Assembly: GCF_022179405.1 (NCBI RefSeq)
Contig: NZ_BPQT01000038.1
Span: 1 to 50,491, forward strand
Origin: Methylobacterium marchantiae
GTDB taxonomy: Bacteria > Pseudomonadota > Alphaproteobacteria > Rhizobiales > Beijerinckiaceae
Length of the DNA: 50,491 nt
Direction: 5' to 3'
In this document: in pieces, positions 22,471-32,077 of the stretch
Layout: each line of letters begins with the position of its first letter
Position numbering within the stretch: the first letter of the stretch is position 1
Position numbers and translations under genes: made by a program
Notes under the pieces: generated by a model
What the model saw: the letters and a program-made list of their open reading frames with translations, nothing else
What the model was told of the DNA's origin: nothing
The model's database searches: none

Positions 22471-24516
22471 TCAGGTCACCGGGATCAAAGCGCAGACGGC
22501 ATCGCCGCGCTTGTTGCGTTCAATCATGCGGATCATCGCGGCGTCATCGACACCCGGGCCTGCCCACCCCCCGGCCCAGGGGAGCGGCGAGAAGTCGGAG
22601 GAACCCACCACGCCGGCGCCTGACATCATCTTGATGCTCCGGGGGACCAGAGGGGACGGTGCGCGGACCGCCACCTTGACCATCGCGTTGTCGATGAACT
22701 CGTGGAAGTCCGTGTCGTTGTTCCGGCTGAGGCCGATGTAGACGCCGAGGGGGCCTGGGTTTGTCTCCAGACCCGTGCCCGAGCCGAAGCCGTGAACGGT
22801 GGCCGAGCGGTTGGGCTGGAGGAACATCAGGTTGGACGCAATCATCGGCGTGCCGGAGCTGAAGGCCGTGGTGCTGTCCGCCCGGGTTCCCAGCGCGTGG
22901 GAGTTGGTAACCATGTTGAGGTCGCCGGGCAGGAAGTTGGTGTCGATGTTCTGGTCTACGCCATTGCCTTGGGCGTTCTTGTAGGGGCGGAAGACGATGG
23001 GTACGCTGCCCGCACCTTCGCGCCAGGTGAAGCGCCGTCCGGTCGGGTTGAGCAGGTTGACCTCGGTGTTGGCCTTGGTTGCGGCCGGGCGATACCAGGC
23101 GCCCCAGAGGAGGTCGTCTCCGATAGCCTGCATCTCGTCCAGCTCTTCGCGGAGCCACGCCTTGTAGGCATCGTGGGTCGGATCGGCCCACTGGGAGAAG
23201 AGAATGTCTGCCTTTGACACAGGAGGCGGCGGGGACGCCGAGGCCCTGCGGAAGCGGAGGAGGACCTTGGCCGTGCAGGACTTGGTGAGGTCGGTCTCCC
23301 CCGCGTACTTGGCCACGAAGCTACCAACGCCCGTTCCCAAGTCGTGGTAAGCCCATTGGCCGTCCTCCTGTGGAAAGGAGCCGTCGCCGCCGAACGCCGC
23401 AGGCCCACCCTCGCCACGGATGGCGAGGTCTACGCCCGGGGCCCCGGGGGCGGGGTTGGCGCGGACCTCCACGAGGCCACGGCGGAGGGGGTCGTCCCCC
23501 AACAGAACGTTGCTGGTGTTGGTCGCCGTTACAGTAAGCGTATGAACAGTGGTCGGCTCCACAGAGGTCTCCCGAAGGTATCTCGCGGAGTCATCCGCAG
23601 ACAAGAAGGTGAGCCGTCCAGTCGCGGCGTCGATGTACGAGAGCTGGACGGTGGGAAGTTCGCCGAGAGGTGTACTGGCAAGGGAAGCCTCCAACGCCTT
23701 GGCGGCGGCCTCCGCACTGTTGGGCCCGATCCGGTGGTAGGCTGGCGTCGTCCCGGTGGGTCGGTATTGGCCCTTGTTGGGCACGAGGCCCGTGTCGGGG
23801 TTGAAGCCGTCCTCGCCCGCCACACCCGCATGGAACCCGGTGTCGCCCGAGAGGACCTCGTAGGTGACGTTGGCCTGGGGGGTGAGCGCCAGTATTTCCG
23901 CCCACGTCTGGCGCTTGACGAGGCCCTGCTGGGATGACGCCTCAAGCGCATCGAGCCGGCCGTCCACCGGCGCCACGGCGAGTTGGAGAATGGTGACGTC
24001 ATGCCGGATGAGGGCCGTATCCTCGACGCTGGCCTCTGCAGCCTCCGCCCGTTCCGCCGCCGTGAGTGCCCGGGCAACGCTGGAGTCTGCGGAGGTCAAG
24101 GCCCAGTGCTTGGTGGCGACATCCTGGTCCGACACGGGGTCACCCGCGTTGATGATGCGGTGGCCCAGGGCATCGTAGGAGAGGTCCCCCGTGAGCTGTA
24201 GGGCCCGGTCGGTCACCTCCTGGGCGGCGTAGAGGGACTGCTTGGCGACATCGTTGAGGTCCACCGCGTCGAGCCCACCCTGTTGGAAGGTGGCGATGGG
24301 TGATGTCAGGGGCGTGTTGCGGATCACCCGGACGATCTTCCCGGCCAGACTTGCCGCCGAGACCTGAAGCTGGACCGAACCGTCAGTGAGGAAGACGAAG
24401 GGGGTCACCACCCCGTTTACTTGGACTTGCAGGTCCACCTTGCGGAGGAGCGGGAACGGGACCGGGAAGACGTTGGTGTCTCCTCCGGCCGGCGTTACCC
24501 GGAAGCTGTACGGCAT
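22471..24516 (-). CDS. Tail fibre (T7 gp17-like N-terminus)
   Basis: The first 150 residues resemble the T7 tail-fibre attachment domain: PAGGDTNVFPVPFPLLRKVD, then a strand-rich region with FLTDGSVQLQV, IRNTPLTSPIATF and DLNDVAKQSLYAAQEVTD. A helical stem follows, and the remaining 450 residues (681 in total) are beta-rich and would form the receptor-binding tip. The distal part is not related to T7 by eye, as expected for a different host. AGGGA lies before the ATG. The internal virion proteins lie upstream, as in T7. Confidence 0.85.
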   Translation of the reverse strand: MPYSFRVTPAGGDTNVFPVPFPLLRKVDLQVQVNGVVTPFVFLTDGSVQLQVSAASLAGKIVRVIRNTPLTSPIATFQQGGLDAVDLNDVAKQSLYAAQEVTDRALQLTGDLSYDALGHRIINAGDPVSDQDVATKHWALTSADSSVARALTAAERAEAAEASVEDTALIRHDVTILQLAVAPVDGRLDALEASSQQGLVKRQTWAEILALTPQANVTYEVLSGDTGFHAGVAGEDGFNPDTGLVPNKGQYRPTGTTPAYHRIGPNSAEAAAKALEASLASTPLGELPTVQLSYIDAATGRLTFLSADDSARYLRETSVEPTTVHTLTVTATNTSNVLLGDDPLRRGLVEVRANPAPGAPGVDLAIRGEGGPAAFGGDGSFPQEDGQWAYHDLGTGVGSFVAKYAGETDLTKSCTAKVLLRFRRASASPPPPVSKADILFSQWADPTHDAYKAWLREELDEMQAIGDDLLWGAWYRPAATKANTEVNLLNPTGRRFTWREGAGSVPIVFRPYKNAQGNGVDQNIDTNFLPGDLNMVTNSHALGTRADSTTAFSSGTPMIASNLMFLQPNRSATVHGFGSGTGLETNPGPLGVYIGLSRNNDTDFHEFIDNAMVKVAVRAPSPLVPRSIKMMSGAGVVGSSDFSPLPWAGGWAGPGVDDAAMIRMIERNKRGDAVCALIPVT

Positions 24517-24526
24517 CTAGGGGTCC

Positions 24527-27500
24527 CTATGGGTTGGCGCCTCCCAGCGGAACGCCGAAGGCTTTGCCAAGTGAGGTGAGCGCATCGGCGCCTTGTTGCT
24601 GGGCATTAGGGGCGGGCTTGGCGTATGCCGCTGCCACCGCCTTCTTCTGGTCGAGGTTGTGCTTGTGGACCGCCGCACGGACGTTCTCGTCAGCCATGAG
24701 CCGCTTGAAGGCGGCCTCGCGGTACTTGCTGATGGTGCCGGTGAGCATGGAGAGCTTGGTGCCCTTGATGCTCTCGTCGCCGTCCGGGGCCTTCTGGTAA
24801 GCCGCCGTCTTCATGATCTTCGCCACGGCATCCTTCATGGACCGGACTCCGGGCGGATGGCCTGCCAGCTCTTGGTAGACCTCGAAGGCATTCCGGCCGT
24901 CCTTCATCTGGACGTCCCTGAGGTCCGCCCCGGTGCGCGAGGGGTTGGGCGGGCCGATGGAGTGGCCGTCCTCATCGATCATCCGGCGGACCTCGGCGTC
25001 CACGGCGGTCTTCTCGCCATCCACCCAGAGGCCCTTGTGGACCGTGAGGGGGTCCCCGAAGACGTCCATCTTGGCGGGGAGCCGCTCGGAGAGCCCGGGG
25101 ATGGTGCTCATGACCTTGTCGAGGATGCCCCGGGTTTCCCTGAGGTTCGGGTCCGGGTTGACGAAGCGGAGCCCCGAGGAGAACGGCACCAAGTTGGTGA
25201 CCTGTTGCCCGATGGCCTTGCCCATCTTACCGCCCTTGAAGTCCTCGCCCGGGTCCACGATGGCGTTGATCGTGTCGCTAAGGGACTTGAGGTACGTCTT
25301 CTGGCCGAGCTGTTTGACCAGCCCGAGGAGGAGACCAGCGGCCATCTCCTGCGCCTTCTCGGCCGCCCCGTCGCTCTCGCTATCCCGGGAGGCCACGTCG
25401 ATGATGTCGGCGATGATCCCCAAGGGCATGGCCACCGGGTCGAAGCGTCCGAAGTTGACGTAGGTCTTGGATCCATCATCGTTGGCCAGGACGACGGAGT
25501 AGGGCTGCCACCCGGTCGCCATGAGGGCGGCCTTCTTCTTCGGGTCGCTGGGCCCGCCCCCGGTGATGCGGCCCTCGACTGCCAGGGTGGCGGCGGTGCC
25601 CATGAAGAGCGTCCCCATCGCCATCTGCCCGATAGCCTGGGCCTGCTTCTCCTGCCCCATGTCGCCCCGGATCATCGAGCGGTACTCGGCCTGGAGCATG
25701 TTGAGGCCCGGGGTGAGCTTGAAGCCCATCCGCAAGACGTTGGTGGGCGTCTTGATGAACGGCACTACGAAGCGGAGCAGCTCGTGGTTGGCCACCATGT
25801 TCTGCATCGACTTGCCAAAGGAGCCCGCGAGAAGGTCCTGCTGGAAGGTAGCCGTGCTGGCTTCTTCCAGGGCGTTCACATCCACGGCCCGCCCGGCATC
25901 ATCGAAGCTGTCGAAGAGGGTCTTGCGGACGTGGGTGGCCAGCGCCGGCCCTTCGAGCCCCGCCTGGAGCCCGTCTGCATGGGCGTTGGCCATCACCTTC
26001 GAGCGGTAGGTGGTCTGCTTGGCCAACTCATCCATGGCACCGAGGGTCCGGGTGGGGAGCCCCGCCGCTTTCATGAAGCCTGTGTAGGCGTTCGTGAGGA
26101 CGTTCGGGATGCTGTCCCACTGCTTGAAGCCCTCGGCGGCCCAGTTGGTGCCCCGCCCATCGGTGGTGCCCGAGGCGAAGACCTCCATGCTGTGAGGCTC
26201 GATGATACTGTCGCCGATCTTCCAGGCCTGGACGGCATCCCGCCAGCTCTCGGAGATGGCCGTCTTCAGGTAGCCGTACTGTCGCCAGTGGTCGGCCGCC
26301 TTGGTGAGGTCGCCCTGGATGGAGAACCCGATGGCCCTCTCCGCCGGCCGCGAGAGGATCATGTAGGAGTTCGTGAGAGTGTTGACGGCGTGGGTCCGCA
26401 AGCCCCAGAGCAAGTTGTTCACCAAGAGATAGGAGGCGTCGTCCTTGATGCGCTTCCAGAGGGAGGGCTTGGCGAGGCGAGCGGCCACCGCCATGTCGTG
26501 CCCGACGCTATCCAAGAGGGTGAAGAACTTGACGTCGTCCAGGGACTTCATCGAGTTAATCATCTCGAAGTCGGGCTGAAACTCGGAGTGCATCCGGCGC
26601 ATCGCCCGGCCGGCGGAACCCCGCATGGCTTGCGCGTGGCCGAACACGGTAGCGGCGACCTGAAGGTGTTCCTCAAGATCGGCGCGGGCCGCCTTGATGT
26701 CGTGACCCCATTCCTCCGTCATCCCGAGGGCGACCCGCGACCGCTTGTTGAGGAGGTCGGTCATCACTCGGTTGGCGACCAGGAAGCCCGCCTCCATGTT
26801 GGCGCTCATGGTCTTGGCGTTCTTGCCGGCCTCGGCGAGGACCGTGGCGAGGGCCTGAGGGTCTTCGTTCCAGAGCTGCACCCGCTGGGCGATCATTCGC
26901 TCCATCTGGGCGTCCCCCATGACACCCTGGGCATCGCCGCCCTTGAGCTTGGCAAGCGGCCCAGAGAGGTCGTCCGCGATGCGGGCCACCATGAAGTCGA
27001 GGGGGTCGGGACCGTCCTGGGTCACCCGGGCGAACTTCTGCCAGGGGATGCTCCCGCCATCACCGAACTTGTAGCCACGGTCGATGGCGCCTTCCCAGCC
27101 GCCCGGGCCCATGATCTGGGTGGTGTCTTCGATCCCATCGGCCACCAGCTTGGAGACTTGCTCTTCGGAGACCCCGATGAGCTTAGGGCGGGGCGGAAGG
27201 CCAGCCTCTCCGGCGCCTTGGGTCGGGCTATCCACCCGCTGGACCTGGGAGCCTTCCGCCTGGGCGGCCTGCTGCGCCACGTCCTTGGTCTCCACCGGGA
27301 GCTTCTCCCCCGCTGTGACTGCCTGCTCCGGGAGGGTGACCTCGCCGGTGCCATCGGGCTTGACGGTGATCGGGTTCATCGCCTCTTCCGCCTGGGCCAC
27401 CGCTACGGGGTGCTCCTGGCGGAGAGCCTCGACCGCTTCCGCATCGCCCTTGCTGATGGCCAGCTTGGCGTCCTTGTGGACGAGGGCCTGGGCCAGCTCC

Positions 27501-28279
27501 CCTTGGGTCGCCTGGATGGCGGCCTGGTCGCCGGACTTGAGGGCCTTGAAGCCGGCCACGGAGGCGGCGAAGACCCCGGCCAGCGCCACGTCCACGCCGA
27601 TACTCTCCAGGGCGTTCTTCGCCCGACCCAAGGCCGCACTGTCTCCCGGCGCCGAGGCGAGGAAGGCGGACACGGGGTTCTGCAGGGCGGGGAACTTCTG
27701 CACGAGGTCGGACAGGCGGGGGCCATTCGGATCGAACGCCACTGCGCCCACCGCCGCTGCCTTGGCGGACTGGAGGACCGCACCGCCGCCCTTGACGCCT
27801 TCCACAGCGCCGACCGCACCAGCCACCCCGGGGATGAGCTTGGCGCCCTGGGCGATCTTACCTGCTCCGAGCATCCCCGTGGCGAACTGGGAGAGACCCG
27901 ACACGAAAGAGTTGGCCGGTGAGGCGTCACGCAGGGACTTGTCGAGGCGCTCGATGCCCTGCCTGAGGTCGGACTTGTCGCCCTCCTCAGGCTTGCCGAA
28001 GAGGAAGTCCTTAGTCTCGTAGATCGACTTGGCGGCACCCGTGACGATGGCCCCGCCAATCTGGCCGGTGGTGTCATACCGTGCGGCACTATCGCGGGGC
28101 TGGGTGGGATCGTACTGCGGACCGGAGGCGGCCGGCGATGCTCCCTCAGGGCTCTCCGACGAGGCGGGCACAACTGGGGCAGTGACCCCCGAAGAGGCCG
28201 CTGGCGGGGCCACCACGGGCACGGCGGGAGTACCCGGAGCCGCAGGGGCTTCCAAGGCTTCTAGCTCTTCGAGGGTCAT
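24527..28279 (-). CDS. Large internal virion protein (gp16-like)
   Basis: The 1250-residue protein has a Pro/Ala-rich N-terminus (1-70), a glycine-rich hydrophobic part (120-270), then a long helical body with SLWKRIKDDASYLLVNNLLW, TLGAMDELAKQTTYRSKVMA and FVVPFIKTPTNVLRMGFK. Such giant ejection proteins form the internal core and a channel through the host envelope in T7-like phages. T7 gp16 is 1318 residues with an N-terminal transglycosylase; no such domain was seen here, and the hydrolase domain is in the preceding gene instead. Confidence 0.75.
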   Translation of the reverse strand: MTLEELEALEAPAAPGTPAVPVVAPPAASSGVTAPVVPASSESPEGASPAASGPQYDPTQPRDSAARYDTTGQIGGAIVTGAAKSIYETKDFLFGKPEEGDKSDLRQGIERLDKSLRDASPANSFVSGLSQFATGMLGAGKIAQGAKLIPGVAGAVGAVEGVKGGGAVLQSAKAAAVGAVAFDPNGPRLSDLVQKFPALQNPVSAFLASAPGDSAALGRAKNALESIGVDVALAGVFAASVAGFKALKSGDQAAIQATQGELAQALVHKDAKLAISKGDAEAVEALRQEHPVAVAQAEEAMNPITVKPDGTGEVTLPEQAVTAGEKLPVETKDVAQQAAQAEGSQVQRVDSPTQGAGEAGLPPRPKLIGVSEEQVSKLVADGIEDTTQIMGPGGWEGAIDRGYKFGDGGSIPWQKFARVTQDGPDPLDFMVARIADDLSGPLAKLKGGDAQGVMGDAQMERMIAQRVQLWNEDPQALATVLAEAGKNAKTMSANMEAGFLVANRVMTDLLNKRSRVALGMTEEWGHDIKAARADLEEHLQVAATVFGHAQAMRGSAGRAMRRMHSEFQPDFEMINSMKSLDDVKFFTLLDSVGHDMAVAARLAKPSLWKRIKDDASYLLVNNLLWGLRTHAVNTLTNSYMILSRPAERAIGFSIQGDLTKAADHWRQYGYLKTAISESWRDAVQAWKIGDSIIEPHSMEVFASGTTDGRGTNWAAEGFKQWDSIPNVLTNAYTGFMKAAGLPTRTLGAMDELAKQTTYRSKVMANAHADGLQAGLEGPALATHVRKTLFDSFDDAGRAVDVNALEEASTATFQQDLLAGSFGKSMQNMVANHELLRFVVPFIKTPTNVLRMGFKLTPGLNMLQAEYRSMIRGDMGQEKQAQAIGQMAMGTLFMGTAATLAVEGRITGGGPSDPKKKAALMATGWQPYSVVLANDDGSKTYVNFGRFDPVAMPLGIIADIIDVASRDSESDGAAEKAQEMAAGLLLGLVKQLGQKTYLKSLSDTINAIVDPGEDFKGGKMGKAIGQQVTNLVPFSSGLRFVNPDPNLRETRGILDKVMSTIPGLSERLPAKMDVFGDPLTVHKGLWVDGEKTAVDAEVRRMIDEDGHSIGPPNPSRTGADLRDVQMKDGRNAFEVYQELAGHPPGVRSMKDAVAKIMKTAAYQKAPDGDESIKGTKLSMLTGTISKYREAAFKRLMADENVRAAVHKHNLDQKKAVAAAYAKPAPNAQQQGADALTSLGKAFGVPLGGANP

Positions 28280-28294
28280 AGGGGCTCCTGGCGC

Positions 28295-31072
28295 TTAGGC
28301 GCGGGTGGTGGGCTTGCGGTTGAAGATGCCCTGGAACATGCGGCGGATGGCCGAGCCCACCGAGCCCGAGGGCGTAGCGGCCTGGGAGGCTACCTGCTGT
28401 ATCTGGGCACCGGGCATGGAGCCGGCCTGGCGGAGGGAGGCGAGCACGGCGCCGGGGGTGACACCGCTCTTGTTGAGCCCATCGCCGTCGTAGTGGCTCC
28501 GCCCCGTTCCGATGTTCGGGAGGCCCGCCCACTCCATGGCCAGGTTGTTGGCGAACTGGGTGTCGGACATGGTGCCCGCCTTCCAGCGCAGGTAGCCGCG
28601 CCTTTCGAGGAGCTTGATGGCCATGCGGTCCTGAAGCTCGGGGGTGAACTTCTGGGACATGGAGATGCCCATCTCACCCACCAGCCCCGTATCACCCGGC
28701 TTCTTCGGGTCGCCGAAGAGGGTCGCCTTCATGAACTGGTAGCGGCCGGTGGCGGAGGACCTGGTGCCTCGGTTGCCCATCCAGGGCTTTAGGGCCGCCA
28801 AGGTCAGGGCGGAGAGGTCCTTGGTGGACCGGGAATTGCCGAAGTAGGCGTTGTAGTTTCCGGCGCTCTCGGGTCCCGACACCATGTCGAGGATGTGGGC
28901 GGCCTTGGGATCGTCCTTGAGTGTTGCCACGGTATAGTTGCCTTGAGGTTTGCCGGTGGTCTTGAAGGCTCGCTCGAACGCCTCGTTGACCATGCGGACT
29001 GTGTCGGGGGATGCGGGTGCGTCCTGGGCGTCCTCGAAGGCCTTTCCGACCTCGGAGGAGACGGAGGCGGCCTCAATGGGCGTGCCGTCCGGGGCCTTCA
29101 TGGATGACTGCTTGCCGGGCTTAGGGACTGGCGCCGGGATGACCCCGCGCTCGATGCCGCGCTGGTAGACCTCTTGGGCCTTCAGCGTCAGCGGCTTCTT
29201 CTCCTGGGCGGCCTTAAGCTCGATGCTCTTGGCCACCTCGGGGTCGAGCTTGTTGAACCAGTCGGCGGCGTCTGCCTCGTTGACCGGGGCGGCAGGCTTG
29301 GCCGGAGTGGGCGCCAGGGGCGTTGCTGGCTTGGCTGGTGGCGTGACGGGAGCCTGGGTCTCGGTATCGCCGGGTAGCCCGCTGGGCATGGTGACGGAGG
29401 GGTTCCCGAAGACTGGCCCCCTACCGGGAGCCGCCGGGGGCTTTGGCGCTGGCTTCGCCGGGGCGGCCTCAGGGTCCTCAGGCAAGGCCTTGGGCGGCGC
29501 GTTGGCCCCGAAGGTGTTGGGCCCGTCGATGCCCGTCCGGTCGAAGCCTACTGCGCCCATCTCCTCAGGCTGCTGGATGCGCTTCAGAATATCCGCCCCG
29601 ATGCCGGAGATGGCCTTCTCCTGCTCGATGGCGTTCGCGGTGGGATGGGCTTCCTTCCATGCTAGTATTTGGAGCTTGAAGTCCGTCTGCGCCTGGAGAC
29701 CCTCGGGCGACACCGAGCCGTCATCGAACACCTTCGAGGCGTCCTTGTCGTTGGCCGTGCGGACCTTGATGGTATCCAGGATGGTCTTCGCCGAGCCGCC
29801 CTTCATGATGGCGCCGATGTCGGCCCCGCCCTTATCCATGCTCTCGGCCAGCTTGTAGGCCCGCGTGAGGTCCGCCGGGTTCTTGAAGACCCCGTCCCGC
29901 ATCGCCTTCTGGACCCGGCCGAGGCCGCCACCGTTGATGATGTCGGAGGTGACCCCGAGCAGGGCCTCAGGGTCGGAGACCCCGCCGGCCTTGGCGATGG
30001 TGTTCCGCCAGGTGATGGCGTTGACGCGGAAGTCCGGGTCCACCTTCTCGCCCTGGGCAAGGAGGGCTTCCGGGAGGGGGCCGTTCGGGTTCTTGGTGAT
30101 GGCCTTGATGGTCTGCCGGGTGGTGTCGGCCTTGAGGGCGGCCAGCTCCTCCCGGTTCTTCTTCTCCTCGTCCGCGATGGACTTACGGCCCATGGCCTCC
30201 AAAGCGTCGATGGTCTTCTGCTTCTGGTCCCGGCCGTAAGGGGTGTTCCCCCAGGTGTAGTCCGTGCCGGGAACCTTACGATTGAAGAAGTCGAGTATCT
30301 TCGGGTCGCGGAGCTTGATGGCGCTCGATGTCACCCCGTCGATGAGCTGCTGGTCGTAGACGGCCTTGTCGCCGCCCACCCCAAGCATCTTGGCGCGGTT
30401 CGCCTCGATGGTGCCGAAGACGCCCTCGTAATCGGTGCCCTGCTTCGTGGTGAGGCCTTGGGTGTTGGCGTTCTCGATGGCCTGGTCATTGGCGGCCACG
30501 GAAGCCTGCACCGCGCCGGCCATCGTCGCCTTGGAGGCGTCCCCGATGTGCCGCTGAAGGTAGTTGGCGGCGACCTGATGCACCTTCGGGAGGAGGCCCT
30601 TGAGTATATCGGGGTCCTCGGTCTTGAGGTTCTCCTTGATGAAGGACCCAACGAACTGGTCGTATGCTTTCGGGTCGGTCGAGGTCTTGCCCTCCCAGGT
30701 GTCGTAGGCGGATGCGAACTTCTGCTCCAACTGGCCGCCCGCCACTTCGCCTTCCAGACGCTTGTAGGCCTGCATGAAGGCGGGGGAGGCCTGGGCAGGG
30801 ATTGCACCGGAGGCGACCCCCTCGGCGGCTCCCTGACCGTTGGACTTCCAAAAGGCAGCTTCGCCCCTGATCTTGTCGTCCTCCTCCGCCTTGCGGTCCC
30901 GCTGTCCGACCATCTCCGCCAGGCTCCCACCCAGCCCCGAGAGGGATCGGGCGAGGTCTTGGAGGTTGGTGTCTCGGGAGGGGGTCTGGGCCTGGACGAA
31001 GGTGTCAACGGGCGAGGCTACGGGCCGGAGGGCCTCGGATAGCTCGACCGGCTTATAGGGCGCTCTCGCCAT
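28295..31072 (-). CDS. Internal virion protein with C-terminal lysozyme-like domain (gp15-like)
   Basis: The 925-residue protein has a helical N-terminal half (about 1-500) like T7 gp15, then a Pro/Ala-rich linker (about 510-630). A C-terminal domain (about 730-905) resembles phage lysozymes or transglycosylases: LDMVSGPESAGNYNAYFGN carries a likely catalytic Glu, followed by SSATGRYQFMKATLFG and RMAIKLLERRGYL. It would open the peptidoglycan during DNA ejection. In T7 this activity is in gp16. A GGAAA-type ribosome binding site lies before the ATG. Confidence 0.8.
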   Translation of the reverse strand: MARAPYKPVELSEALRPVASPVDTFVQAQTPSRDTNLQDLARSLSGLGGSLAEMVGQRDRKAEEDDKIRGEAAFWKSNGQGAAEGVASGAIPAQASPAFMQAYKRLEGEVAGGQLEQKFASAYDTWEGKTSTDPKAYDQFVGSFIKENLKTEDPDILKGLLPKVHQVAANYLQRHIGDASKATMAGAVQASVAANDQAIENANTQGLTTKQGTDYEGVFGTIEANRAKMLGVGGDKAVYDQQLIDGVTSSAIKLRDPKILDFFNRKVPGTDYTWGNTPYGRDQKQKTIDALEAMGRKSIADEEKKNREELAALKADTTRQTIKAITKNPNGPLPEALLAQGEKVDPDFRVNAITWRNTIAKAGGVSDPEALLGVTSDIINGGGLGRVQKAMRDGVFKNPADLTRAYKLAESMDKGGADIGAIMKGGSAKTILDTIKVRTANDKDASKVFDDGSVSPEGLQAQTDFKLQILAWKEAHPTANAIEQEKAISGIGADILKRIQQPEEMGAVGFDRTGIDGPNTFGANAPPKALPEDPEAAPAKPAPKPPAAPGRGPVFGNPSVTMPSGLPGDTETQAPVTPPAKPATPLAPTPAKPAAPVNEADAADWFNKLDPEVAKSIELKAAQEKKPLTLKAQEVYQRGIERGVIPAPVPKPGKQSSMKAPDGTPIEAASVSSEVGKAFEDAQDAPASPDTVRMVNEAFERAFKTTGKPQGNYTVATLKDDPKAAHILDMVSGPESAGNYNAYFGNSRSTKDLSALTLAALKPWMGNRGTRSSATGRYQFMKATLFGDPKKPGDTGLVGEMGISMSQKFTPELQDRMAIKLLERRGYLRWKAGTMSDTQFANNLAMEWAGLPNIGTGRSHYDGDGLNKSGVTPGAVLASLRQAGSMPGAQIQQVASQAATPSGSVGSAIRRMFQGIFNRKPTTRA

Positions 31073-31088
31073 GATGTTTCCTTAGGGG

Positions 31089-31613
31089 TTACCCGGGAGA
31101 CCCCGGCTGGCCGAACGCCTTCAGCCCTGCCCCGGCGACGTCCACGATTGCGCTCATGGGAGAGGGAGCGGTTGGGATGGCCATGGACTGGATGCGGCTC
31201 TGGGCCTTGTTGGTGTAGGCGTCGTTCTGCGTCTGGAGCTGCGCAGCGGTGTTCTTGAAGTTGGTCTCCAGGGTCTCCCGGTTGAGCGCCGTCTTGGACT
31301 GCACGTCACCGAGGAGGTTCCCCACGGAGAGGCCGCCCACGCCGCCCTCGGCCGCGCCCACGGAGACCTCCGCCGACTTCTCGGCCTGCTGTAGGACTGC
31401 CCCGTGGTCCTTCTGCTGGAAGGCCTGGGCCTCCTGCATCTGGCGCTGGGCAATGCCCTTCTGCTCATCGCGGTTGGCGGCGAGGGAGTTCTGGTAGTTC
31501 TGGTTGTACTGCTTGACGTCCTTCTCGTACTGCTGCTGCTTGGCGGCGAAACCTACAGCGGCCGAGGCGGCGGACATGACCAGCCCGAGGATGGGCAGGG
31601 CGGCTACGCACAC
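31089..31613 (-). CDS. Internal virion protein (T7 gp14-like)
   Basis: A GTG start with AAGGAG nine bases upstream gives a 174-residue product beginning with fMet-Cys (CVAALPILGLVMSAASAAV), like the MCWAAAIPI start of T7 gp14. A long coiled-coil follows (KQQQYEKDVKQYNQNYQNSL), then Gln-rich helices. In T7 gp14 is ejected into the outer membrane as the first part of the DNA channel. The gene overlaps the end of the gp13-like gene by 10 bases, keeping the T7 order 13-14-15-16. Confidence 0.82.
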   Translation of the reverse strand: MCVAALPILGLVMSAASAAVGFAAKQQQYEKDVKQYNQNYQNSLAANRDEQKGIAQRQMQEAQAFQQKDHGAVLQQAEKSAEVSVGAAEGGVGGLSVGNLLGDVQSKTALNRETLETNFKNTAAQLQTQNDAYTNKAQSRIQSMAIPTAPSPMSAIVDVAGAGLKAFGQPGSPG

Positions 31614-32077
31614 GGTGGCGTCTCCTTGGTTCGGGTGAAGAGGAGGAAGGGAGCACCCATGCCCATGAGCCTGCGGTCCCCCGTCCGGACGAACCCGAGG
31701 CGCTCCATCCAGTGGTGGTGCAGAGTGTTGCCCTCGTAGGCCCACGCTTCGAGCACCGGGTAGCTGAGGTGGAGGGTGTCGATAACTTCCGCAAAGAGCC
31801 GCTGGGCCCGGAAGGCGTTGCGCTGCCCGTGGTTAGTCGCCACCATCCACACTCGGCCCACCCCCGGGACTGCGGTGGGGGAGACGCCGTAGGTGCAGAG
31901 GGGGGCCCCGTCACACCTGATGGTAAACGAGGACGTCTGGCGGATGACTGCCTCATAGGCTTGCGCGAAAGGCCGCCCAGAGGCGAGCACCCATTCCGTC
32001 CGATCCACAGAGCGGATATCCAGGAGCGTACAGGTGAGGTCGGTCTGGTTCGTGAGGTGGACCTTAGCCCTGGCCAC
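31604..32077 (-). CDS. T7 gp13-like protein (acetyltransferase-like fold)
   Basis: The 157-residue product matches the DUF2833/gp13 group: GVGRVWMVATNHGQRNAFR, then LEAWAYEGNTLHHHWMERLG and FVRTG near the end, a pattern like a GNAT acetyltransferase without clear catalytic residues. T7 gp13 is needed for assembly of the internal core. The start was taken as GTG at 32075-32077, overlapping the end of tail tube B by 14 bases. The ribosome binding site is weak, so the exact start is uncertain. Confidence 0.75.
   Translation of the reverse strand: MARAKVHLTNQTDLTCTLLDIRSVDRTEWVLASGRPFAQAYEAVIRQTSSFTIRCDGAPLCTYGVSPTAVPGVGRVWMVATNHGQRNAFRAQRLFAEVIDTLHLSYPVLEAWAYEGNTLHHHWMERLGFVRTGDRRLMGMGAPFLLFTRTKETPPCA

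Noticed and set aside
24593-27922. A 1109-codon open frame on the plus strand
   Set aside because: It is a shadow of the 1250-residue internal virion protein gene on the minus strand, caused by high GC at third positions. The product is His/Gly/Leu-rich without any domain, and the minus-strand frame fits the T7 gene order.
29669-31042. A 457-codon open frame on the plus strand
   Set aside because: It is opposite the gp15-like gene and has shadow-type composition without motifs.
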